Positions 1 through 7,213 of a stretch of 14,586 bases of DNA are shown piece by piece. Position 1 is the first letter of the stretch, and each line of letters opens with the position of its first letter. Below the pieces are notes generated by a model. The model was not told the DNA's origin. It did no database searches and worked only from the letters and a program-made list of their open reading frames with translations. The position numbers and the translations under genes were made by a program. Source of the DNA: Spirochaetales bacterium (GTDB lineage Bacteria > Spirochaetota > Spirochaetia > DSM-27196 > SLAA01); NCBI GenBank assembly GCA_007126415.1, contig SLBH01000041.1, positions 1 through 14,586 of the forward strand, in the 5' to 3' direction.

Positions 1-82
1 GGCCTCAGCAACCCGTTTTCGTTGTTTCTTGGTGCTCCGGGCGGTGGTGTATTTCTGTCGTGATGGTTTTCCTACGGGCTCG
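1..82. other. Short region downstream of the aminotransferase gene; no gene identified
   Basis: No promoter or hairpin-plus-T-run terminator is visible. On the minus strand one frame, shifted by one base from the aminotransferase frame, is open from about position 200 to the window edge and would encode a Lys/Arg-rich tail. I see no convincing ATG or ribosome-binding site for it, so I do not call a gene. Confidence 0.3.
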
Positions 83-1465
83 TTACTCCAGTAGTGTTCT
101 GAGATAGGCTTTCGAACGCGAAGTTGCGATGCTGAAGAACCCCTTGTGAGTTGATAGAATGTGTTCCAGCGCCTGAGTGACGACGTACAGCTGTTTCTCT
201 GAGACGGTGAGGGGCGGTTCAAGCCGAATGACGTTCGGATTATTAAGGGTGTAGGCAGTGATGATGCGGTGCCGGCCGACCAGTTCGGATGCGACCAGGC
301 CGGCGATGAACTCATGCGACAGCCTCTTCGCTATGCCGAAACTTGCGGTGTTCACGAGCCGTGGCGGTTGGTTGAACTCAATCCCGATAAGCAGCCCTTG
401 CCCGCGGACTTCGCGAATGATCGGCAACTTGTGTTGCAGAGCCTTCAACAGCTCAAGTAACAACCGCCCTTTTTCGCGCGCGGCCGCCGGCAGATCTTCC
501 TGCAAGATCACTTCCAGAGCGGCCAGGCCCGCTGCTGCAGCCATGCTGTTACCCCCGAACGTGGAGGTATGGAGCGTCGCTCTGTCGATTCCGCTGTACG
601 CCTTTTTCCAGAGAGCGTCGGTGGTGATGAATGCTCCAATCGGTAATATGCCCCCGCCGAGAGATTTCGCCATGCACATCACATCCGGTGTGACGTTTTC
701 GTGCTCGCATGCAAACATCTTGCCCGTACGACCGAAGCCGGTTTGGATCTCGTCCACAACGAGTAATGTGCCGTAACGCTTGCAGATATCACTCGCCTGA
801 GCGAGATATCCCGCCGGAGGTACGATTATTCCGCCTTCACCCTGGACCGGCTCCACGATGAATGCCGCAGGCTTATGACGCTTGACCGCAATTTCGAGTT
901 CGTCGGCGTCTCCGAAGGGGACGGCATGGCAGTCCGGCACCAGTGGTGTGAAGGGCTTTCTATATTTTTCTCTCCCGGTCACCGAGAGGGCGCCCATCGT
1001 CTTTCCGTGGAAGGAGTTGTCACAGAACACGAGAGCCGGCCGTCCGGTCGCAGCCCGCGCCAGCTTGAGGGCCCCTTCGACTGCCTCGGCTCCGCTGTTG
1101 CAGAAAAACGTGCGTTGCAGTTCGCCGGGCGTGACGGCAGCTAAATTATTCGCCAAGGCTGCGGCCACAGGGGGGAGGGACGTTTGAATAAGCCCCGGCA
1201 CGTCTGTGACTTTGTTCAAGGCTTCAAGTACGCGCGGATGATTGTGCCCGACGTTCAACGCCCCGTAGCCGCCGAGAAAATCAAGGTATTCGTTGTTCTT
1301 TTCATCCCACACTACAGCGCTTCGTGCACGGACGAAACGCTTGTCGAACTCGAGCAAACGGAGCAGATTCGTCAGTGCCGGGTTGCCGCATCTCTTGTAA
1401 AGCCCGCGTATGCCCCTGATATCCAAAGCAAGGGCATCCTCAATGGTCAATAGCTCATTCTTCAT
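83..1465 (-). CDS. Class III PLP-dependent aminotransferase (acetylornithine/ornithine/putrescine aminotransferase-like)
   Basis: A 460-residue fold-type I PLP enzyme that would transfer an amino group between an omega-amine donor and a 2-oxo acid in the cytoplasm. Visible family motifs are the phosphate-binding FCNSGAEA (residues 121-128), the HGKTMGALSVTG segment (153-164), EPVQGEGG (205-212), VVDEIQTGFGRTG (236-248, with the PLP-ring Asp238), the Schiff-base Lys267 in AKSLGGG, STFGGN (301-306) and the C-terminal VIRLEPPLT. A longer reading to 1639 is open, but ATG at 1465 is preferred because GAGG precedes it and the protein then begins at a normal position for the family. It is the last gene of the minus-strand operon, 73 bp after psd. 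About 20 residues follow the usual C-terminal helix (from about 440), which looks like read-through. The family is sure; the substrate is not. A role in supplying an amino group to a lipid head group is only suggested by the neighbours. Confidence 0.9.
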   Translation of the reverse strand: MKNELLTIEDALALDIRGIRGLYKRCGNPALTNLLRLLEFDKRFVRARSAVVWDEKNNEYLDFLGGYGALNVGHNHPRVLEALNKVTDVPGLIQTSLPPVAAALANNLAAVTPGELQRTFFCNSGAEAVEGALKLARAATGRPALVFCDNSFHGKTMGALSVTGREKYRKPFTPLVPDCHAVPFGDADELEIAVKRHKPAAFIVEPVQGEGGIIVPPAGYLAQASDICKRYGTLLVVDEIQTGFGRTGKMFACEHENVTPDVMCMAKSLGGGILPIGAFITTDALWKKAYSGIDRATLHTSTFGGNSMAAAAGLAALEVILQEDLPAAAREKGRLLLELLKALQHKLPIIREVRGQGLLIGIEFNQPPRLVNTASFGIAKRLSHEFIAGLVASELVGRHRIITAYTLNNPNVIRLEPPLTVSEKQLYVVTQALEHILSTHKGFFSIATSRSKAYLRTLLE

Positions 1466-1538
1466 CGCTTTGCCTCGTTTCGCCGGCCGCCCGGACACCG
1501 GACGAGCGTCTCGGCGGTCCGATCGTGCGTGATTATGG

Positions 1539-2324
1539 TCATGGGCACAGCACCCCGAGGCGCATACCCATTCGCACCGCTTGAGGTGTTTTGATTGCGG
1601 GCTCCGGAATGAAACTGCCCTGCTCGAATAGCATGACAACCGTAGAACCGAACGAGAAGTAGGCCAATTCTTCGCCTTTGCAAGGTTCGGTAGTGTTCGA
1701 GGTGATCCGGATGGTGTTCACGCAGATTGCGCCAACCATTACCAGCATAATTCGCTTCTCGCGAACGAAGAGCTCGGTAATTACTCGATGGTTTCGCGAT
1801 AGCGGACGGTTTCCCCATCTCAACCCGGTAGCATTGACCGGATGGGAATTGCGGCCAAGTTCCCGCCTGCGCACGATTGTTCCACCGATCGGACAGTGGA
1901 TCCGATGGTAATCGCGCGGACTCAAATACACGATAAGATAATGCCCGTTGCGATACGGGCGCGCCGTTTCTGCATCGCCGAGCATCTGCAGGAGGCTATA
2001 GCTCTGTCCTTTGACGGTAAAGGTGTGTTCCGCGGTGATCGTATCACAACTCGATAACGTACCATCAACCGGACTGACGACTGCGTCGGGATCCGGGTCT
2101 ATCGGTCGTGCTCCGTCGCGCAGTCGGCGGGTGAACAGCTCCTGCAGACTGCGGTAAGAAGCGGGTGGGCGTTCCATATCCGTGGTGTCAACCGAGAAGG
2201 TTCGTACACAGGTTGGAATTAAGACGCGACTCAAGCTCGAGCGCGTAAACGACTTCAATACAAACGAGACTCCGCGACTGGAGGTGAGCTCAAAAAAAGC
2301 TCGTAACAACGCCTTCTTCGTCAA
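1539..2324 (-). CDS. psd: Phosphatidylserine decarboxylase proenzyme
   Basis: Decarboxylates phosphatidylserine to phosphatidylethanolamine at the membrane using a pyruvoyl group formed by self-cleavage. The 261-residue length suits the bacterial family. Signature segments: SPVDGTL (residues 84-90, catalytic Asp87), YLSPRDYHRIHCP (133-145, with His140 and His143), and FGST (225-228), where cleavage between Gly226 and Ser227 would yield the beta chain and a short pyruvoyl alpha chain. FGST replaces the commoner LGST/GGST; the Gly-Ser pair is intact. The start is a TTG at 2324, supported by GGAGG nine bases upstream. The gene begins 13 bp after the GNAT gene ends, so the two are very likely co-transcribed and perhaps translationally coupled. 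With the pssA-like gene at 6322 it would complete the CDP-diacylglycerol to PE branch. Confidence 0.95.
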   Translation of the reverse strand: MTKKALLRAFFELTSSRGVSFVLKSFTRSSLSRVLIPTCVRTFSVDTTDMERPPASYRSLQELFTRRLRDGARPIDPDPDAVVSPVDGTLSSCDTITAEHTFTVKGQSYSLLQMLGDAETARPYRNGHYLIVYLSPRDYHRIHCPIGGTIVRRRELGRNSHPVNATGLRWGNRPLSRNHRVITELFVREKRIMLVMVGAICVNTIRITSNTTEPCKGEELAYFSFGSTVVMLFEQGSFIPEPAIKTPQAVRMGMRLGVLCP

Positions 2325-2337
2325 TCCGGGTCGCCTC

Positions 2338-3300
2338 CTATGGTTGCAAACGGCGGGAAAACAGCGCGTATCGCCGGATTACTCTCTGTTTGAAGTATCG
2401 TTGCGTGAGACGAGCCGAGGCCTTGCCTTCCTGCATAAGAGCGTGAACTGCGCGTCGAAACCCGCCGTCCCGCGCCGCGTCATAGGCGCGTTGAACCATG
2501 TATGTTCCCATTCCGTAGCGCTCATACGCGGGGTGAACGGCTACGACCTGTATGATCACGGTGTCGATAAAGCCGCGCCGACTCTGCAGCATATCCGGAA
2601 CTGCGAAAAGAAAGCCTACGGGCTGTCGGTTGTGTTCGGCTACGAACATCAGTTCAGGACGCAGAACCGGGCGGATGGGTTGATAGAGTTCCACGAACTC
2701 TTGCTCATCGATACTGCTGAATAGCAGCTGATTCCGAAAGGCCTCCAGAATGAGCGGATAGAGACGGCGCAGCTCGTCCTGCCACTGCGATAGATCCGGA
2801 TGTCGGAACTGAATGCCTTGAGCCTGTAGCCGCGCGCTGTGCCGCTCGGCTCGCAGCACAGCGCCGTCCAGATCGTCGGTCGCAGCGGAGAGGTAACGCG
2901 CCATCACGGAGAAACCGTTCAAAGTGAAGTGGTCTACCCATGAATCCGGGGTATTCGGTTCGAGAAAAAACGGCGGTTCGGTGCCCCGTTCGACAACGAG
3001 GCGGTAACGATGCCAGACGTCCCCGTCAATCGGTGCGACCGCCAGACTACATCCCTCGGACGAGAGCCGAGTGCACGAGTGTTCGATAAGCAGCGAAGCC
3101 GCGCCGTGATCCTCTGCCTCGAAGTGGCCGAGGAGACCCACACGTTCGCCGGGCAACTGCGGCGCTTGCTGCCACCACAACGAGCATCGAGCACCGACAC
3201 TGCCGGCGTCGGAAACAGCGCCCAAGTGAAGATCGGGCCGGCCAAGTGCCTCCGGGGGTGGATCGAGCTCGGAAACTTCATACCGCGCATTTGCATCCAT
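2338..3300 (-). CDS. GNAT-family acetyltransferase-like protein, probably tandem GNAT
   Basis: A 320-residue soluble protein. The C-terminal half (about 150-320) has a recognisable GNAT core: a beta-strand block with FVAEHNRQPVGFLFAVPD (219-236), then VVAVHPAYERYGMG (252-265), which matches the acetyl-CoA pyrophosphate-binding loop, though the usual Q/R-x-x-G-x-G begins with Glu here. The N-terminal half (1-140) contains IDGDVWHRYR (91-100) and FFLEPNTPDSW (111-121), which I recognise from a group of larger uncharacterised GNAT proteins and which may be a degenerate first GNAT domain. ATG at 3300 has GGAG eight bases upstream. It lies 13 bp after the cytidylyltransferase gene and 13 bp before psd, inside the phospholipid operon. 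The acceptor is unknown; an amine on a head group or precursor is a contextual guess. Confidence 0.75.
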   Translation of the reverse strand: MDANARYEVSELDPPPEALGRPDLHLGAVSDAGSVGARCSLWWQQAPQLPGERVGLLGHFEAEDHGAASLLIEHSCTRLSSEGCSLAVAPIDGDVWHRYRLVVERGTEPPFFLEPNTPDSWVDHFTLNGFSVMARYLSAATDDLDGAVLRAERHSARLQAQGIQFRHPDLSQWQDELRRLYPLILEAFRNQLLFSSIDEQEFVELYQPIRPVLRPELMFVAEHNRQPVGFLFAVPDMLQSRRGFIDTVIIQVVAVHPAYERYGMGTYMVQRAYDAARDGGFRRAVHALMQEGKASARLTQRYFKQRVIRRYALFSRRLQP

Positions 3301-3313
3301 CTATGATACTCCT

Positions 3314-3889
3314 TCAGAAAACGCTCGTCTTCAGCCCAAGCAAGACGAACACAGAGTTAAATGCAATGTGAACTCCGGAGCCCAAAGCCAGGGCCCACAG
3401 CCACACCCGCAAAGGAGGTGTCCAAATGACATACATGAGCAGCAGGACGCCGATGACGGAGTCTACTTGATCAAGGAAGGCGAAAAACGGGCCGGCGTGC
3501 TGTCCCGCGGCAAACCCACGTCTGCGTTTGAGAAAACTGTTCGGCAACTCACCGAGCACGAATCCAAGTCCGAGTAGCGATCCCCCGGCTATGAGGTTGG
3601 TTTCCCCGTAATCGAAGTACTCGAGTGAGGGCAGCCGAACGATGCCCTGCAGCCACATGCCGAAGCCTGCCGCCGTTATCATGATAAGCGCTCCGCGAAC
3701 GGTTTTGTTGTCACCGAAAACGCGCACGCCGCGCCATGTCCGCCCGCCGTCCAGCGGGCGTTTGAGAAACGCGAGCCAGTTCTTCTTGATTACGATGATG
3801 TGGACACCGGCGGCCAGCATCACCGGGAATGCGAGCCATAATACACGCAACGGTTCAATCCACCACACTGACATACCCTCTGTCGGCAT
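3314..3889 (-). CDS. CDP-archaeol synthase-type (CarS/DUF46) membrane cytidylyltransferase
   Basis: An integral membrane protein of about 191 residues with roughly five hydrophobic segments. Conserved-looking elements are LDGGRTWRGVRVFGDNKTVRG (near residues 46-67 from this start), matching the P-D-G...FG-x-x-KT-x-R-G region of CDP-archaeol synthases, and GELPNSFLKRRRG followed by FLDQVDSVIG, matching the G-x-x-x-x-S-x-x-K-R-R and D-Q-x-D motifs shared with CdsA-type enzymes. It would use CTP to activate a lipid phosphate (phosphatidic acid or an ether analogue) to its CDP form for PssA. Start: ATG 3889 has GGGAG ten bases upstream; ATG 3874 is the alternative, but its GAGGG is only one base away. 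It overlaps the end of the PEP-utilising gene by 35 bp (20 bp with the later start). An archaeal-type family in a bacterium is unusual but not unknown. Confidence 0.8.
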   Translation of the reverse strand: MPTEGMSVWWIEPLRVLWLAFPVMLAAGVHIIVIKKNWLAFLKRPLDGGRTWRGVRVFGDNKTVRGALIMITAAGFGMWLQGIVRLPSLEYFDYGETNLIAGGSLLGLGFVLGELPNSFLKRRRGFAAGQHAGPFFAFLDQVDSVIGVLLLMYVIWTPPLRVWLWALALGSGVHIAFNSVFVLLGLKTSVF

Positions 3890-6005
3890 CGACAAGAATC
3901 TCCCGGTAATCGGGGATACGTTCGGTAGCGCGCTCAACGCCCAGTACCGCGGGAATACCGTACTCACGACAGATAATCGCCGCGTGTGACAGCATGCCTC
4001 CGGTCTCGGTCACAACTGCCGCCACTCGTTCAAGCACCGGTGTCCAGCCGGGGTCGGTGAATGGGCAGATCATTACCGCGCCGCGCTCAACGGTGAGCGC
4101 TTCTTCCACGGTCCGCACCACGCGGGCAGGCCCTGTGACGCGGCCTCGACTCGCCGCGATCCCGGTTAGGCCTTCCGCAGGTGCGTCGTTATCGTAGCTG
4201 AAACGCGCGCCGATCTCGTTCGGAGCGGCAAAGTTGCGGTACGAATCATAGACCTCGCGGTTGCGCTCGATATTCGATCGGTCGTCGGCGAGAATCTCGG
4301 GATAGGTCATGAAAAAGATATCGTCGCCAAGGCCGCGCCGTTCGGCAATTTCCAAGACGTATTTGCGAATGAGGTAGTACATGCGACTCGAAAGGTCGCG
4401 CATTTCTTCGCGCAACCAGACGAATCGCCGCATGCGATCGAGCTTCTTATCGAACGCTCGGTGTTTGTACCAGGGAGCAGCCGCGCGGGTCTCGGTGCGT
4501 ACCTTCTTATAGGCGGCACACGAGCTTTCGGAAGGCTCTGGGGCGTTTCGGAAACTCTCCAGCAACTGTTCGACGAACTCCCGGTCTTCATCCCATCGTG
4601 GGGCACGCAGATCGAGCTCGCGTCGGCTGTGGTGGCGGAATCGCTCGAGAATAGGCGTTACGTCGCGTTCGCCCTGCGCACCTATCTGACGCAGTGCGCG
4701 AATCGGCGCCATATGCCGGAGCTCCGGCAGACACTGGATTAGCGCCGGGTATTCGGCCTCGGGAAAGGACTCGAGGAAGAGCTGTTTGGCAAGTACTGCG
4801 CAGTAAATCGTACGGAAGTAGTTTAGTTCAGTGAGGTAGTAATCACGTTCAATCAACACGCGAAACGCGCTATCTATGTCGTCCGGGACGGACTCCCAGC
4901 GGCTTGCCAGCGAATCGAATCCGCCGGAGAGAAACCGGCGATCAAACACCTCCTGGCGACGAAAGAACCGCAGCAGCGCAATCGCCGTCGGGACGGTCTT
5001 GATGATTCCCCGTAGGGTGACCGGGGTTGTAATACCGTCTCCCTCGTACTGCGGGGCTATTGAGAGGTCCTGATCGAACTCTCGCTCTACGAAACCCGGT
5101 ACCTTGGCAAGGCACTGTTTCACTGCGCCGAGATTCCAATAGGGGCGACCGAAAAACATCCTGCCGGCCTGAAAATCAGTGTCGAGCAGGCGGAGATCCC
5201 GACAAAACCCGTTGAGCGCGCTTTCCCACACAAGGTCGTAGAGAGACCACATCAAGGGCGTGCATACGGTACTGGACACTCCGCCGTCGCGGAAATCGGC
5301 GTTGGTCCACTCTCCCATATCAGGCCCAAACGTAATTCGCGTAATTGGGCGCGACTGCAAGACGTAGACGGTGCCGTGTTCGACGGCGAACTCAACATCC
5401 TGCGGAGCGCCGAAATGGCGCTGAATTCGGCGGACGGTCCCCTCGATGAGCGGGCGATATTGTTCGAGCAGGGGATCTTCGGCCGGAAGCGGCCGGGCAC
5501 GTCCGGCGAGCAAGGCCTCCGCCACACCTCCACACGCCTCGATTACAACTTCATCGGCTCCGGTAATCGGGTCTACCGAGAACGCCACGCCGGCAAGCTC
5601 GGGCTTGAGCATGCGCTGTACGATGACTTCCATGCGGATCGTCTGCGGGTTGATCCCGTGCTTGCGGCAGTACTCGATTACCGACGGAGCTCGGACGGAC
5701 TCCCGGCAGGCGGCGACAGCCGTCTGCACGTCTTCCAGGGTCAGCAGGTCGAGGAAGCTCCGGAACTGTCCGGCGAAGGAGCTATGGCTGCCGTCTTCCA
5801 CGGTGGCGGAGGAACGTACCGCGATCGGAAATCCCAGTTGCCGGACCACCGCGGGAAGGTCTTGCGGCGACACGTGCAGTTCCGGAACACGAAAACCGGC
5901 CTGTTGAAGCTCAAGGAGCATCGCTGCCTTGCCACCAAGGCGCTGCGCGCTGAGTAGTGCGTCGCGCGGACCGTCGGCTGTCGGCATTTCAGTATGACGG
6001 TGCAT
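3855..6005 (-). CDS. PEP-utilising kinase-like protein: ATP-grasp plus swivelling His domain (rifampin phosphotransferase/PEP synthase-like)
   Basis: A 716-residue protein with two parts of the PEP synthase/PPDK family. The N-terminal ATP-binding domain shows GGKAAML (24-30), AVRSSATVEDGSHSSFAGQ (62-80), VQRMLKPELAGVAFSVDPITG (129-149) and LQSRPIT (216-222). A poorly conserved, largely helical middle (about 225-610) follows. The C-terminus holds the phosphohistidine domain with DPGWTP and TETGGMLSHAAIICREYGIP, phosphate-carrying His674. The C-terminal PEP/pyruvate TIM barrel of true PEP synthase is absent, so it does not make PEP. The layout is that of rifampin phosphotransferase, where ATP beta-phosphate passes via His to a small molecule bound by the middle domain. 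ATG 6005 has GGAGG seven bases upstream. It leads the operon and overlaps the cytidylyltransferase gene, so I infer that it phosphorylates a lipid or head-group hydroxyl. The domains are sure, the substrate unknown. Confidence 0.85.
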   Translation of the reverse strand: MHRHTEMPTADGPRDALLSAQRLGGKAAMLLELQQAGFRVPELHVSPQDLPAVVRQLGFPIAVRSSATVEDGSHSSFAGQFRSFLDLLTLEDVQTAVAACRESVRAPSVIEYCRKHGINPQTIRMEVIVQRMLKPELAGVAFSVDPITGADEVVIEACGGVAEALLAGRARPLPAEDPLLEQYRPLIEGTVRRIQRHFGAPQDVEFAVEHGTVYVLQSRPITRITFGPDMGEWTNADFRDGGVSSTVCTPLMWSLYDLVWESALNGFCRDLRLLDTDFQAGRMFFGRPYWNLGAVKQCLAKVPGFVEREFDQDLSIAPQYEGDGITTPVTLRGIIKTVPTAIALLRFFRRQEVFDRRFLSGGFDSLASRWESVPDDIDSAFRVLIERDYYLTELNYFRTIYCAVLAKQLFLESFPEAEYPALIQCLPELRHMAPIRALRQIGAQGERDVTPILERFRHHSRRELDLRAPRWDEDREFVEQLLESFRNAPEPSESSCAAYKKVRTETRAAAPWYKHRAFDKKLDRMRRFVWLREEMRDLSSRMYYLIRKYVLEIAERRGLGDDIFFMTYPEILADDRSNIERNREVYDSYRNFAAPNEIGARFSYDNDAPAEGLTGIAASRGRVTGPARVVRTVEEALTVERGAVMICPFTDPGWTPVLERVAAVVTETGGMLSHAAIICREYGIPAVLGVERATERIPDYREILVDADRGYVSVVD

Positions 6006-6071
6006 GAAGTTTCCTCCATTTGGCCAAGCGGCGTTAAGTGCCCCTACACGTTAATACTTTACCATAAGAGT

Positions 6072-6090
6072 AAGATATAGTACATATCTT
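6072..6090. promoter_or_regulatory. Inverted repeat, candidate operator between divergent operons
   Basis: AAGATAT-AGTAC-ATATCTT is a perfect 7-bp inverted repeat with a 5-bp spacer. It lies in an AT-rich island (about 6050-6100) between the minus-strand operon starting at 6005 and the pssA-like gene starting at 6322, where promoters for both directions are expected. I could not fix either promoter with confidence. The placement suits a dimeric repressor or activator site. Confidence 0.4.
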
Positions 6091-6132
6091 GATTACAACA
6101 TTCCTTAAGGAGTGTCAGGCAGAAGCAACAGA

Positions 6133-6257
6133 CTCATTTGATGAGTTTGAAATTTCAAGAGCCCGTCGAACCGTCAGTGGGTGGGCCAAGGATGCGGATA
6201 TGACGGCCACGTCATCGACCGAGAAGCGCGCCGATATCCCGTACGTGTGCTTCTCGG
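6133..6257 (+). promoter_or_regulatory. Run of hairpins/palindromes in the presumed 5' leader of the pssA-like gene
   Basis: Four separate self-complementary elements lie in order: CTCAT-TTG-ATGAG (6133-6145); the perfect palindrome TTGAAATTTCAA (6147-6158); TGACG-GCCA-CGTCA (6201-6214); and CCGAGAAGC pairing with GCTTCTCGG (6219-6227 and 6249-6257, 21-base loop, extendable by wobble pairs). The last ends 64 bases before the ATG. No convincing gene occupies 6006-6321. Whether this is a structured RNA leader or a set of protein sites cannot be settled from one sequence. Confidence 0.4.
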
Positions 6258-6321
6258 AGAGTGAAAGCGCAGTAAACGAGATAGTGCGTCGGCGTGTGCT
6301 CGGTTGGAGGGCTGCAAAAAA

Positions 6322-6939
6322 ATGCGTAGGCTGTTTCCGGTTCTCGCTAATTTTGGGGTAGCTAATGGTATTACTACCCTCGGAGTGGTGTTCGGTTTCG
6401 TGGGAATTCTATCTGCGTCCCATGGGGCGCTTCGGGTAGCCGTTACGTTTCTCTTCGGGGCAATTCTGTGTGATCGCCTCGATGGGCGAATCGCTTATTT
6501 GCTGAATGAACAGTCGGATTTCGGCGGCCATTTGGACAGCCTTTCCGACGGGCTCTCGCTGTGCCTGTTTCCCGCTTACCTCGGCTACCAGCTGGGTCTC
6601 GCGTCGCCGGTCTCGGTTGCTGTTCTCAGCTTATTCCTCTTGGCAGGTTTGTGGCGGTTGGCCGACTTCAATCTTGCAGGTGTCGTGGTTCGCAACAACC
6701 GCTCGTACTTTCGGGGGATTCCCACTACTGTCGCAGCTAGCTGGCTGTTGGTGGCGATAAGTGTGGTTATGCACGTTGGGGGGCCGGCGGCTCGCCTCGG
6801 CCTGTTGGGCGTATTCGCCGTCAGTACTGTGCTGATGATCTCTGCGGTGCTTTACCCTAAGGAAGGGCCGGCGACGAAAGTGCTGCACCTCGCCGTCCCT
6901 CTGGGTGTCCTCCTGGTGTGGTTGCCGCCTTTGAATTAG
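6322..6939 (+). CDS. pssA: CDP-alcohol phosphatidyltransferase, probable phosphatidylserine synthase
   Basis: A 205-residue polytopic membrane enzyme that would join a CDP-activated diacyl- or ether-glycerol to serine, giving the substrate of Psd. The CDP-alcohol phosphotransferase signature spans residues 51-76: D51-x2-D54-G55-x2-A58-Y59-x8-G68-x3-D72-x3-D76. All metal- and CDP-binding acidic residues are present, but the usual Arg after the Ala is Tyr59. LWRLADFN and FRGIPTT later in the chain correspond to the R-x-x-x-FN and F-x-G-x-P segments typical of PssA rather than PgsA. ATG 6322 is chosen with GGAGG at 6306-6310, eleven bases upstream; a TTG at 6304 is possible. It is transcribed divergently from the psd operon across a palindrome-rich region. 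An inositol or other alcohol as acceptor cannot be excluded. Confidence 0.85.
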   Translation: MRRLFPVLANFGVANGITTLGVVFGFVGILSASHGALRVAVTFLFGAILCDRLDGRIAYLLNEQSDFGGHLDSLSDGLSLCLFPAYLGYQLGLASPVSVAVLSLFLLAGLWRLADFNLAGVVVRNNRSYFRGIPTTVAASWLLVAISVVMHVGGPAARLGLLGVFAVSTVLMISAVLYPKEGPATKVLHLAVPLGVLLVWLPPLN

Positions 6940-7015
6940 CGGAGCTGCAACGCGTTCGGTCTAGAACCGCAGTGCTGCGACCGGCTCAAGCGCCGCACGC
7001 CGAAAGTCCGGTAAC

Positions 7016-7031
7016 CCGATAAACCGATAAA
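7016..7031. repeat. Tandem CCGATAAA repeat next to a promoter
   Basis: Two adjacent copies of CCGATAAA (7016-7023, 7024-7031) are followed by the palindrome AACCGGTT (7030-7037), which overlaps the -35 box of the promoter at 7036. The position just upstream of and into the -35 would suit an activator or repressor site. No gene is seen between 6940 and 7213. Confidence 0.4.
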
Positions 7032-7035
7032 CCGG

Positions 7036-7064
7036 TTGTAAACCTGAGCATTTCACTCTATAAT
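7036..7064 (+). promoter_or_regulatory. Sigma70-type promoter for the methyltransferase gene
   Basis: TTGTAA (7036-7041), a 17-bp spacer, then a perfect TATAAT (7059-7064). This is the best promoter match I found in the window. Transcription would start near 7071 and give a leader of about 143 bases before the ATG at 7214. Confidence 0.7.
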
Positions 7065-7099
7065 TTAGTGCCACGCGAGAGCAAAACTTTCGGCCGTGA

Positions 7100-7123
7100 G
7101 ACCCGGAGTCGGCTCCCGGCGTC
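7100..7123 (+). promoter_or_regulatory. Stem-loop in the methyltransferase leader
   Basis: A GC-rich hairpin of about nine pairs with two bulged C residues and a TCGG loop (7109-7112) lies about 30 bases after the predicted transcription start. No T-run follows, so it is not a classic terminator, and it does not match a riboswitch I can recognise. It may be a cis-regulatory or mRNA-stabilising structure. Confidence 0.3.
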
Positions 7124-7213
7124 TATGGAGTAGTGGATGATCAAACCCGCAGCGACTGGAAAAGAATATCGCCGATGAAGTAAGTGCGTTGTCAAATAAT
7201 GGGAGGTGCTATC

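Noticed and set aside
3855..6005. Phosphoenolpyruvate synthase or PPDK
   Set aside because: The C-terminal PEP/pyruvate barrel is absent and the chain ends just after the phosphohistidine domain.
6089..6361. A 90-codon plus-strand frame before the pssA-like gene
   Set aside because: It starts at a TTG without a ribosome-binding site, overlaps the real gene in another frame, has no recognisable motif and covers the hairpin-rich leader.
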